Below, one piece after another: positions 1 to 5,277 of a stretch of 7,942 nt of DNA (position 1 is its first letter; each line of letters starts with the position of its first letter). A model generated the notes under the pieces. The model saw nothing but the letters and a program-made list of their open reading frames with translations. It ran no database searches and had not been told where the DNA came from. The stretch spans positions 1 through 7,942 of the forward strand of contig CASGAK010000084.1 of assembly GCA_949299435.1 (NCBI GenBank), read 5' to 3'. Made by a program: the position numbers and the translations under genes. Source of the DNA: an uncultured bacterium (GTDB lineage Bacteria; Cyanobacteriota; Vampirovibrionia; Gastranaerophilales; Gastranaerophilaceae).

Positions 1-80
1 GAATTTATTATATCAATTTCTACGGTTATTTTATATGCATCAAGACCTATTATAGTTGCAGTTGTAACTTTATTTACCAT
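1..80 (-). CDS. ComM/YifB-family Mg-chelatase-like AAA+ ATPase, N-terminal fragment
   Basis: Reading leftward from ATG at 80-78 the frame stays open to the window edge and gives 26 residues beginning MVNKVTTATIIGLDAYKITV and ending EIDIIN. This matches the conserved opening of the YifB/ComM family (pattern 'M-x-x-K-V-x-[ST]-A-x-x-x-G-[IL]-[DN]-A-x-x-[VI]-x-V-E-[VI]-[DH]-I', normally followed by a GLP motif that would lie outside the window). Family members are about 500 residues, so only some 5% of the gene is here. ComM in naturally competent bacteria is a hexameric helicase that promotes branch migration during integration of transformed DNA; whether that role applies here is not visible. 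No Shine-Dalgarno sequence precedes the ATG. Instead a TATAAT box lies only 6 nt upstream, suggesting a leaderless mRNA. The gene is divergent from the glycosyltransferase at 150. Confidence 0.78.
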   Translation of the reverse strand, partial: MVNKVTTATIIGLDAYKITVEIDIIN

Positions 81-86
81 AGCTTA

Positions 87-92
87 ATTATA
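87..92 (-). promoter_or_regulatory. -10 box (TATAAT) of the ComM/YifB-like gene, predicting a leaderless transcript
   Basis: Read on the minus strand, positions 92-87 are a perfect TATAAT. Six bases separate it from the A of the ATG at 80, so a start site at the usual 6-8 bases downstream falls on the initiation codon itself. No good -35 hexamer lies 16-18 bases upstream. The assignment therefore rests on the -10 match, its position, and the lack of any ribosome binding site. Confidence 0.55.
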
Positions 93-132
93 CTATAAAA
101 TCCGTAAATTCATATGATTAATTTTATTTTCC

Positions 133-141
133 TGATATAAT
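133..141 (+). promoter_or_regulatory. Extended -10 promoter (TGATATAAT) of the glycosyltransferase gene, predicting a leaderless transcript
   Basis: Positions 133-141 read TGATATAAT, a perfect extended -10 element (TG-n-TATAAT), a class that does not need a strong -35; none is visible. Eight bases lie between the box and the ATG at 150, so transcription should begin at or within two bases of the start codon. No purine-rich ribosome binding site precedes the ATG, unlike most other genes in the window. Confidence 0.6.
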
Positions 142-149
142 CAGATATT

Positions 150-1157
150 ATGAAAGATGATTTTAAAAATATTTTAGCGATAAATTTTGGCGGAATCGGT
201 GATGAAATATTTTTTCTGCCAACTTTGATTTCTTTGAAAAAAGAGTTTCCAAATTCAAAAATTACTCTTGCATTAGAGCCTAGAAGTAAATCTGTTAAAG
301 ATTTGACTGATGTGATTGATGATTTGTTTTTAATTGATGTAAAAGGGAAAAATAAATATTTTGAACTTCTAAAATTAATATTTTTGGCGAGAAAAGGTAA
401 TTTCGGTAAAAACTTTGATATTGTGATTTCATCAGGTGGAAACAAACTTATCAGTTTGTTACTTTTCTTGATGGGAATTAAGAAAAGATACGGTTATGAA
501 AGCGGAAAATTGAGCAGAAAACTTTTAACAAAAGCTATACCTTTGAATAAAGATCAATATGCTTGTGACATGTATCATGACTTAATTTCAGCTATCACTA
601 ATCATAAAACGAGTTTGCCCGAAATTAATGTAGTACCTCAAAGTAAAATACCAAATTCTGTTTTGATTCACCCCGGAGTCAGCAGATTGAGTGTGGAAAA
701 AGGTATGATTAAAACAATTCCTGCAAAAATTTGGGCTGAAACTATTGATATATTAATTGAGCGTGGGAAAAAAGTAATTTTAGTCGGAGGCCCTGATGAT
801 AAAGAATGCATTGAAACTATTCGTGCTACAGTTAAAAATAAAAATTTTGAAGATTACTATGGCAAGACCAAAAGTCTAAAAGATTTAGCGGAGCTAATCT
901 CTAGAGCTGAAATATTTATCTGTTCGGATTCAGCCCCTTTGCATGTAGCTGTTGCACTGAAAACTAAAACTTATGCAATATTCGGACCTACTGATGATAA
1001 AAAATTAATTCCAAAAGCTGATTTTGTGACTGCAATAAAAGCTCAGGATAGTTGTCCGATAAAACCTTGTCTATGGGAGCATCGTCAGATTACTTGTGAA
1101 AAGTTAGATTGCTTAAATATTTCTTCACAATATATTGCAGACAGGATATCTTTATAA
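150..1157 (+). CDS. Glycosyltransferase family 9 protein (ADP-heptose:LPS heptosyltransferase-like)
   Basis: This is a 335-residue protein of the GT9 family, GT-B fold, which transfers sugars (typically heptose from ADP-heptose) onto lipopolysaccharide core or other envelope glycans at the cytoplasmic face. The N-terminal Rossmann domain opens with INFGGIGDEIFFLPTL (residues 11-26); D18 is at the position of the catalytic aspartate of WaaC/WaaF. The C-terminal nucleotide-sugar domain shows HPG (174-176), VGGPDD (212-217), SDSAPLHVAVAL (259-270) and FGPTD (278-282). This last block corresponds to the family's SD-T-G-x-x-H and FGPT motifs, with S-A-P replacing T-G-P. Length is normal for the family. 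Four cysteines near the end (302, 307, 316, 321) resemble the Cys cluster common in GT9 C-termini. The true substrate cannot be told. The ATG at 150 is chosen because no in-frame start lies upstream and it sits just after an extended -10. The small gene at 1202 follows after 44 bases and may be cotranscribed. Confidence 0.9.
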   Translation: MKDDFKNILAINFGGIGDEIFFLPTLISLKKEFPNSKITLALEPRSKSVKDLTDVIDDLFLIDVKGKNKYFELLKLIFLARKGNFGKNFDIVISSGGNKLISLLLFLMGIKKRYGYESGKLSRKLLTKAIPLNKDQYACDMYHDLISAITNHKTSLPEINVVPQSKIPNSVLIHPGVSRLSVEKGMIKTIPAKIWAETIDILIERGKKVILVGGPDDKECIETIRATVKNKNFEDYYGKTKSLKDLAELISRAEIFICSDSAPLHVAVALKTKTYAIFGPTDDKKLIPKADFVTAIKAQDSCPIKPCLWEHRQITCEKLDCLNISSQYIADRISL

Positions 1158-1158
1158 T
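1153..1158 (+). promoter_or_regulatory. Possible -10 box for the small gene at 1202
   Basis: TATAAT at 1153-1158 overlaps the stop codon of the glycosyltransferase. It would give a leader of about 37 bases before the ATG at 1202. No convincing -35 is found at 16-18 bases (TTGCAG at 1135-1140 is only 12 bases away). In DNA this AT-rich the box may be chance, so the small gene may simply be read through from the glycosyltransferase promoter. Confidence 0.3.
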
Positions 1159-1201
1159 ATCTTTTGTATGTACCCCGAATAATTTGAAAGGAAATTAAAT
1201 C

Positions 1202-1579
1202 ATGAGAACTCAAAATGTTACGTATGCAAACAATCAAAGTTTTACTGCATTAAGTCAAGGTCCGAGAATATCAAAACCGCTTTTCGATAGAGTTTCCAAA
1301 CTTCCGGTAGTAAAATCTTTTGCAAAAGATTATGATGCTACACTAGAAGTTGTACCTTTTATGAGTACACTTGACAATGCAAGAACTCAATTAGCTGTTA
1401 GAGTTAGTGATATTAAACCGTTAAAATTTTTAGAAAAAATACAAAGTTTTTTTGAAACAAGGAAAATAGAAAAAGAAGTACTTTTAAAAACAAGAGCTAC
1501 TAATGAGGAAGAATTAGTAAAAGAATTATCACATATTCGCTCAAATAGTATTCATAGGTTATATAAAAATATTGACTAA
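1202..1579 (+). CDS. Small hypothetical protein (125 aa) with an NQSFTAL N-terminal motif
   Basis: I do not recognise a characterised family. The 125-residue product starts MRTQNVTYANNQSFTALSQG. A short Asn/Ser/Thr-rich lead-in ending in a 'xFTA' motif recurs, as I recall, on many otherwise unrelated proteins of gut Melainabacteria; that is recollection, not a search. The middle (about 40-85) looks like alternating beta strands and a helix (EVVPFMSTLDNARTQLAVRV). The end (90-125) is a charged amphipathic helix rich in Lys and Glu. There is no signal peptide or membrane segment and no cysteine. The start is supported by AAAGGA at 1187-1192, nine bases before the ATG. It lies 44 bases after the glycosyltransferase and just before a strong terminator, consistent with being the last gene of a two-gene unit. 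Function unknown. Confidence 0.75.
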   Translation: MRTQNVTYANNQSFTALSQGPRISKPLFDRVSKLPVVKSFAKDYDATLEVVPFMSTLDNARTQLAVRVSDIKPLKFLEKIQSFFETRKIEKEVLLKTRATNEEELVKELSHIRSNSIHRLYKNID

Positions 1580-1595
1580 AAAATTATTAGAAAAT

Positions 1596-1627
1596 AAAAA
1601 GCTCTCTTTTAAAAGGAGAGCTTTTTT
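1596..1627. terminator. Bidirectional intrinsic terminator between convergent genes
   Basis: GCTCTC (1601-1606) pairs with GAGAGC (1616-1621), and the stem extends inward through a wobble and two A-T pairs to a tiny loop. An A-run precedes it (1596-1600) and a T-run follows it (1622-1627), so it works as a Rho-independent terminator in both directions. It serves the small plus-strand gene ending at 1579 and the minus-strand operon ending at 1630. Confidence 0.9.
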
Positions 1628-1629
1628 AT

Positions 1630-2334
1630 TTAAGTACCGACGCTAAGCCCTGCACAAATATTAATACCTTGACCGGTTATAGATTTTGCATCTTCTGAAA
1701 TTAAATATTTTACGAGTTTTGCAACTTCTTTAGGCTGTACAAAGCGTTTTTGCGGAATACATTCAATAATTTCATCTTTTGAAAATTCTGATTGCTCAAT
1801 AGAATTATTCCCGAGTTCTGTATCTACCCAGCCTGGATTAATAGTATTTACTGTTATGTTAAATTCGGCAAGCTCCAGTGCTAATGCTTTTGTCATACCT
1901 AAGAGCCCTGCTTTAGAGGAAGAATACATACTTGCATAAGCCTCACCCATTAGGCCTGAAATTGATCCGATATTTATAATTCTTCCGAATTTTGTAGTTT
2001 TCATATATGGTACCGCCTGTGAAATAAGGTATGCAGGAGCTATTAAATTAGTTTTATGTATTTTTAAAATATCATTATATGTCATTTTTTCAATGTCGCT
2101 ATAGATATATTCTCCGGCATTATTTATTAGCACATTAATGGAATTTCTTTTTATGAAATCTCCCAAGTTTTCTGGAATATCAGACAAGTCAGCTATACAA
2201 AAATCCTTTGCTTCAATGGACTTTAATAGACTTTCATTTCTACCTGTCACATAAAGATTTCCATAATTTTTAAGCTCTAAAGCTATAGCACGACCTATTC
2301 CCTTAGAGGCTCCTGTTACAAGAATATTAAGCAT
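1630..2334 (-). CDS. Short-chain dehydrogenase/reductase, FabG-like
   Basis: This classical SDR of 234 residues is an NAD(P)(H)-dependent oxidoreductase in the cytoplasm, closest in look to 3-oxoacyl-ACP reductase (FabG), though substrate cannot be fixed from sequence. Numbering from the chosen start: cofactor loop TGASKGIG at 7-14, NNAG at 71-74, and a full catalytic tetrad of N96, S124, Y137 and K141 (Y-SSS-K). The C-terminal SITGQGINICAGLS resembles the FabG ending. R32 in VTGRNE after the second strand hints at NADPH preference (inference). The open frame extends to a TTG at 2349, but the ATG at 2334 is preferred: it has a near-perfect AGGAGG six bases upstream and places the first beta strand at the usual N-terminal position. 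It overlaps the end of tcdA by 8 bases, indicating translational coupling, and is last in the operon. Confidence 0.88.
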   Translation of the reverse strand: MLNILVTGASKGIGRAIALELKNYGNLYVTGRNESLLKSIEAKDFCIADLSDIPENLGDFIKRNSINVLINNAGEYIYSDIEKMTYNDILKIHKTNLIAPAYLISQAVPYMKTTKFGRIINIGSISGLMGEAYASMYSSSKAGLLGMTKALALELAEFNITVNTINPGWVDTELGNNSIEQSEFSKDEIIECIPQKRFVQPKEVAKLVKYLISEDAKSITGQGINICAGLSVGT

Positions 2335-3082
2335 TTTTTGCCTCCTCAATAAATTTTTGTATTATATATGATGCCATAAAAATTCCGGCACAACTTGCTA
2401 CAAAAGGTGTTGAGGCAGGTGTAATTTTACTAAATTCAATTTTTTCACCGGATTTTTTATATACAATTTCTTTATTTGAAATTTTTTCTTTAGAAAAAGG
2501 TTTTTCTCTGCTGGCGATAACTGTAATACCTTTTTCAATCCCCAGCTTTTTCAGTTGGTAAATACAATTTGAAACAAATGGGGTATTTTTATTTTCAATT
2601 TCAGATAAATCGCAAATATATAATTGTGAAGGATCTATTCTGTTTCCGGCACCAAGAGAGCTTATTATTGGAATATTTTTTTTAACGCAATTTTCTATAA
2701 GACTGATTTTTGAACGCAAAGTATCAATAGCATCAGCTGTATAGTTAATTTCATCGGTTAAAAACTCATCATATTCTGTGTAAAAATCATCAATGACATT
2801 TAATTTTAATTCAGGATTAATATCGCACAGACGAGATTTAAAAAGTTCTGTTTTCTTCTGTCCGACAGTAGAATTAAAAGCAACTAACTGTCTGTTGATA
2901 TTAGATTTTGAAACTACGTCAAAATCTATTATTGTCAAAGTTCCAACACCGGATCTAGCAAGAGCTTCCGCACAATATCCGCCTACTCCACCGAGTCCGA
3001 AGACAGCAACATGTTTTCTAGAAAGTAATTGCTGTATATTAGCTCCCCAAAAAAGTTCGTTGCGGGAAAATATCTCATTCAT
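2327..3082 (-). CDS. tcdA: tRNA threonylcarbamoyladenosine dehydratase (TcdA/CsdL, ThiF-MoeB-E1 superfamily)
   Basis: TcdA uses ATP to dehydrate t6A at position 37 of ANN-decoding tRNAs into cyclic t6A, which stabilises decoding. The 251-residue product fits the family (about 240-270). It opens with the helix FSRNELFWGANIQQLL, the typical 'R-x-x-L-x-x-G' entry, followed by the ATP-binding glycine loop GLGGVGG (29-35), the acidic end of the second strand IIDFD (51-55), SNINRQ (60-65) with the arginine that contacts ATP, and DAIDTLRSK (118-126). A hydrophobic helix near the C-terminus (about 226-243) is also usual in TcdA. HesA/MoeB and ThiF are the alternatives, but the N-terminal helix and the absence of the zinc-binding CxxC pairs favour TcdA. 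Only a weak GGA precedes the ATG at 3082; secG ends 12 bases upstream, so it is likely cotranscribed. Confidence 0.87.
   Translation of the reverse strand: MNEIFSRNELFWGANIQQLLSRKHVAVFGLGGVGGYCAEALARSGVGTLTIIDFDVVSKSNINRQLVAFNSTVGQKKTELFKSRLCDINPELKLNVIDDFYTEYDEFLTDEINYTADAIDTLRSKISLIENCVKKNIPIISSLGAGNRIDPSQLYICDLSEIENKNTPFVSNCIYQLKKLGIEKGITVIASREKPFSKEKISNKEIVYKKSGEKIEFSKITPASTPFVASCAGIFMASYIIQKFIEEAKNA
2341..2346 (-). promoter_or_regulatory. Ribosome binding site AGGAGG deciding the SDR start
   Basis: On the minus strand, 2346-2341 reads AGGAGG, separated by CAAAAA from the ATG at 2334. The site lies inside the last codons of tcdA. It rules out the longer TTG start at 2349, which lies upstream of the site and has no site of its own. 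Confidence 0.88.
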
Positions 3083-3094
3083 TTTTTTAATCCG

Positions 3095-3319
3095 TTACTT
3101 TATAATGCCGTATCCTAAAAGGAATGTGCACAAAATAAATATGGCAGCCATAATACCAGTTACTTTATTTAATCCTTTTTCAGCACTTTTTTGTGATGAA
3201 AATATTTGAGAGGCACCGCCCATTCCTGCAATTCCATCGCCTTTCGGGGAGTGAAGAAGTATTAATACAATTAAGAGTAATGCTGAAATTATTTGTATAG
3301 TCCAGATAAATGTAACCAT
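3095..3319 (-). CDS. secG: Preprotein translocase subunit SecG
   Basis: SecG is the small integral-membrane subunit of the SecYEG channel and stimulates SecA-driven export. The 74-residue product has two hydrophobic segments (about 4-22 and 54-72) flanking the conserved cytoplasmic loop LHSPKGDGIAGMGG (22-35), which is diagnostic. The 'SPKGDG' form and the downstream 'FSSQKSAEKGLNKVT' are close to cyanobacterial and Gram-positive SecG. Length is typical. The start ATG at 3319 has AAGGAG on the minus strand at 3337-3332, with a long spacing of 12 bases, lying within the last codons of the regulator gene. Only three bases separate the stop of that gene from this start, so coupling is likely. 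Confidence 0.93.
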   Translation of the reverse strand: MVTFIWTIQIISALLLIVLILLHSPKGDGIAGMGGASQIFSSQKSAEKGLNKVTGIMAAIFILCTFLLGYGIIK

Positions 3320-3322
3320 GTT

Positions 3323-4006
3323 TTATTTTTTCTCCTTTTTATTAGAAATAAAATGAGCACGCTTTGAATTAAGTTTTATATTTTCAAAAGTATATAAACG
3401 TGCAGGTCTTTTAGAAGATGATTTTGTATATTCATCAAGTTCAATAAGACCGTCAGTAGAGAGTGCTTTTTTACGAAAATTACGTTTATCGAGTTTTTTC
3501 TCCATAATTAGTTCGTAAGACTTTTGCATCTCTGTGAGGGTAAATTTTTCATTTAATAACTGATATGCAACAGGGCATATTTCCAATCTTTCTCGAGTTC
3601 TTTTGAGAGAGTATTCAATAATTTCTTTGTGGTCAAAAGCCAAAGGTGGCAAATCTGAAATTTTATGCCAACCAAGCTCAGGTGTAGATACAATTTGAAT
3701 ATCTTCAGCTCTTACAAGTGCAAAATAAGCACAAGTAATAACCCTAGCATTAGGGTGGCGAAGCGGATCACCAAAAGTATAAAGCTGTTCCAAGTAGATG
3801 TTATCTACGTTTGTACGCTCTTTTAATACTCTTAGTGCAGCTTGATCCAAATTTTCGGATAACCTTACATATCCTCCGGGGATTGCCCATTTGTCTTTGA
3901 ACGGCTCATTCATTCTTTTTACAAGCAAAACTTGCAATGATCCGCCTTTAATTGTCAATATTACAACGTCTACCGTTATCTCGTGTGTCTTTGTTTCATT
4001 GAACAT
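3323..4006 (-). CDS. NrtR-like transcriptional regulator (degenerate Nudix domain plus winged helix)
   Basis: This 227-residue protein has a Nudix domain (about 8-140) followed by a C-terminal winged-helix domain (about 154-206). The latter is recognised from FTLTEMQKSYELIMEKKLDKRNFRKKAL and the closing RPARLYTF, both typical of NrtR, the ADP-ribose-responsive repressor of NAD metabolism genes. The Nudix box starting at G45 is degenerate: E51, R59 and E63 are present, but catalytic-box positions normally Glu are V60 and R64, and the box Gly is N66. It is therefore probably a ligand sensor rather than a hydrolase (inference). The open frame reaches a TTG at 4036; the ATG at 4006 is preferred because AGGG at 4021-4018 precedes it and the extra ten residues precede the first domain strand. 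It is first in a four-gene operon, and two palindromes overlap its promoter, suggesting autoregulation. An active ADP-ribose pyrophosphatase is the alternative. Confidence 0.82.
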   Translation of the reverse strand: MFNETKTHEITVDVVILTIKGGSLQVLLVKRMNEPFKDKWAIPGGYVRLSENLDQAALRVLKERTNVDNIYLEQLYTFGDPLRHPNARVITCAYFALVRAEDIQIVSTPELGWHKISDLPPLAFDHKEIIEYSLKRTRERLEICPVAYQLLNEKFTLTEMQKSYELIMEKKLDKRNFRKKALSTDGLIELDEYTKSSSKRPARLYTFENIKLNSKRAHFISNKKEKK

Positions 4007-4058
4007 AATTATTTTTACCCTAACAAAATCATACAATAAAAATTTTTTTTTACATAAG

Positions 4059-4078
4059 TTAATATTATAGAATATTAA
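4059..4078. promoter_or_regulatory. Palindromic operator candidate over the -10 box
   Basis: A perfect 8-bp inverted repeat, TTAATATT (4059-4066) and AATATTAA (4071-4078), with a 4-base centre ATAG. It covers the whole -10 box of the minus-strand operon. Its size (20 bp) and position are what a repressor operator would have; the adjacent NrtR-like gene is the obvious candidate binder (inference). The site is pure A/T apart from one base, so chance is a real alternative. Confidence 0.45.
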
Positions 4079-4091
4079 TATTTTTTTACAA
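4064..4091 (-). promoter_or_regulatory. Promoter of the regulator-secG-tcdA-SDR operon
   Basis: On the minus strand a perfect TATAAT lies at 4069-4064 and TTGTAA (four of six matches to TTGACA) at 4091-4086, spaced 16 bases. The predicted start near 4057 gives a leader of about 50 bases before the ATG at 4006. Confidence 0.6.
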
Positions 4092-4100
4092 AAATATTAA
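4075..4100. promoter_or_regulatory. Second palindromic operator candidate over the -35 box
   Basis: A perfect 11-bp inverted repeat, TTAATATTTTT (4075-4085) and AAAAATATTAA (4090-4100), around the 4-base centre TTAC. It shares the same TTAATATT/AATATTAA half-sites and the same 4-base spacing as the palindrome at 4059-4078. Its centre is 19 bp away and it covers the -35 region. Confidence 0.45.
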
Positions 4101-4162
4101 AAAAAGTAAATTTTGGATATAAAAAATACTTTATAGATATAACAGCGGGGAAATTTAGGGAT

Positions 4163-5128
4163 ATGTTTTCATTCAATTATGTGAGATTTAATAATTATTG
4201 TATGCCGAATTTATATAATCCTTTCGGATTTGGCGGATACTTTAACTGCTACAATCCTTACATGAATTTCGGTTGTTTTTATAACCCGTTTTCAGTTTTT
4301 AATACTGCAATGCAGTTAATAAGCGGTAATTTCCCAGCATATAATGATTATACTAATTATCACAAGCCTGCTCACTATCCAGCTAATTGTATTTTTAATT
4401 CATATACTCCGCAATATTCAAATTTTGATTATAGCAGTTTTTACAATGGAATGTATCCGGTAAAAGATTATTCAAAAGAGATGACGCAATTCCCAGCTCC
4501 GATTATTTCAGCAATGCCAAATTACAATTATACTGATATGTCTATGGGTTATGTATCAACACCTGATAATTTTAGAAATTTATACTCAAATGATTCAGCT
4601 TCAGCGATAAAGTTGGATCGCAGTTATTTGAATAAAGAATTTTTAGATAAAGTAAAGCAGATTGCACAAAATATAAATTGTGATTATCAAGACTTGTTGG
4701 CAGTTATGAACTCAGAATCAGGTTTGGATCCGTCAAGTGTCCATAAGAATAGAAGTGGTAAAAAAACAGCAGCAGGTCTTATTCAATTTACTGAAAACGG
4801 TGCAATCGCAGAACTTAACAAAACTTACGGACTAAATTTAACAGTTGAAAAAATTTCAAATATGAGTGCCATAGAACAATTAGATTTGGTAGAAAAATAT
4901 TATAAAACAGCAACTAAAAAATTCAACGGGAAAAAATTAACAGCCGCAGACCTATATGCCCTTACGTATGTTCCTGCCTATGCCAAAAATGAAATTTTGA
5001 CAAGACGCGGTGACGGTTATTATGAAGGTAATGAAGGCTTGGACGAAAATGGTGACGGAATGGTTACTAAATCCGATTTAAACAGACATTTAGCTAAAAA
5101 GCGTGTAAGTCTTGATACTTTTGCTTGA
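4163..5128 (+). CDS. Lysozyme-like (SLT-type) domain protein with a Tyr/Asn/Phe-rich N-terminus and an EF-hand-like loop
   Basis: The 321-residue protein has three parts. Residues 1-140 are low complexity: 47 of the first 100 are Tyr, Asn or Phe, with YNP[FY] repeated at 18, 30 and 40. Residues about 156-275 resemble a soluble lytic transglycosylase/lysozyme-like domain. FLDKVKQIAQNINCDYQDLL leads into VMNSESGLDP with E185 as the likely catalytic acid, then AAGLIQF (203-209), the family's 'G-[LI]-[MI]-Q-[LF]' motif, and LYALTYVPAYAK (264-275). Residues 294-305 (DENGDGMVTKSD) form an EF-hand/dockerin-like calcium loop with D, N, D, T and D at positions 1, 3, 5, 9 and 12. Predicted role: peptidoglycan cleavage or remodelling. 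No signal peptide or membrane helix is visible, so its export route is unclear. The start is the first ATG, with AGGG only two bases upstream; ATG at 4202 is an alternative. Single gene, divergent from the NrtR-like operon. Confidence 0.78.
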   Translation: MFSFNYVRFNNYCMPNLYNPFGFGGYFNCYNPYMNFGCFYNPFSVFNTAMQLISGNFPAYNDYTNYHKPAHYPANCIFNSYTPQYSNFDYSSFYNGMYPVKDYSKEMTQFPAPIISAMPNYNYTDMSMGYVSTPDNFRNLYSNDSASAIKLDRSYLNKEFLDKVKQIAQNINCDYQDLLAVMNSESGLDPSSVHKNRSGKKTAAGLIQFTENGAIAELNKTYGLNLTVEKISNMSAIEQLDLVEKYYKTATKKFNGKKLTAADLYALTYVPAYAKNEILTRRGDGYYEGNEGLDENGDGMVTKSDLNRHLAKKRVSLDTFA

Positions 5129-5213
5129 TTAACAAACATTACAATTTATAGATTAAAAGTTGCAGATAAAAATTTTTTCGTGTATTGTCATGGAATAATA
5201 ATTTTTTAATGCA

Positions 5214-5219
5214 TATAAT
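5214..5219 (+). promoter_or_regulatory. Probable -10 box of the min operon
   Basis: TATAAT at 5214-5219, preceded by TG two bases upstream, would start transcription near 5226 and give a leader of about 50 bases before minC. The nearest good -35 (TTGTCA, 5185-5190) is 23 bases away, which is too far, so this may be a -35-poor promoter. The leader holds a small hairpin, GCTC (5237-5240) with GAGC (5247-5250). The rest of 5129-5277 shows no gene and no convincing terminator for the gene ending at 5128. Confidence 0.42.
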
Positions 5220-5277
5220 TATTAGTAAAGTGTAGAGCTCAAGAAAGAGCAAATACCGGATTAGCGGAAGGAAAGAC

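Noticed and set aside
110..445. Open frame of 111 codons on the minus strand
   Set aside because: It lies antisense to the well-supported GT9 gene, has low-complexity Phe/Ile/Lys/Ser composition typical of shadow frames in AT-rich DNA, and would overlap the divergent promoter.
2335..2349. Longer SDR start at the TTG at 2349
   Set aside because: The codon is TTG and the strong AGGAGG site lies downstream of it, six bases before the ATG at 2334.
2793..3209. Open frame of 138 codons on the plus strand
   Set aside because: It is antisense to tcdA and secG, both of which have diagnostic motifs, and has no recognisable domain.
4007..4036. Longer start for the NrtR-like protein at the TTG at 4036
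   Set aside because: No ribosome binding site precedes it, and the AGGG within this stretch serves the ATG at 4006.
5125..5152. Possible second min promoter, TTGATT with TATAGA at 16 bases
   Set aside because: Both boxes are weak and the -35 overlaps the end of the preceding gene; the TATAAT at 5214 is a better candidate.
5129..5277. Terminator for the lysozyme-like gene
   Set aside because: AAAAATTTTTT near 5168-5178 is self-complementary but has no GC stem or loop; nothing here qualifies as an intrinsic terminator.
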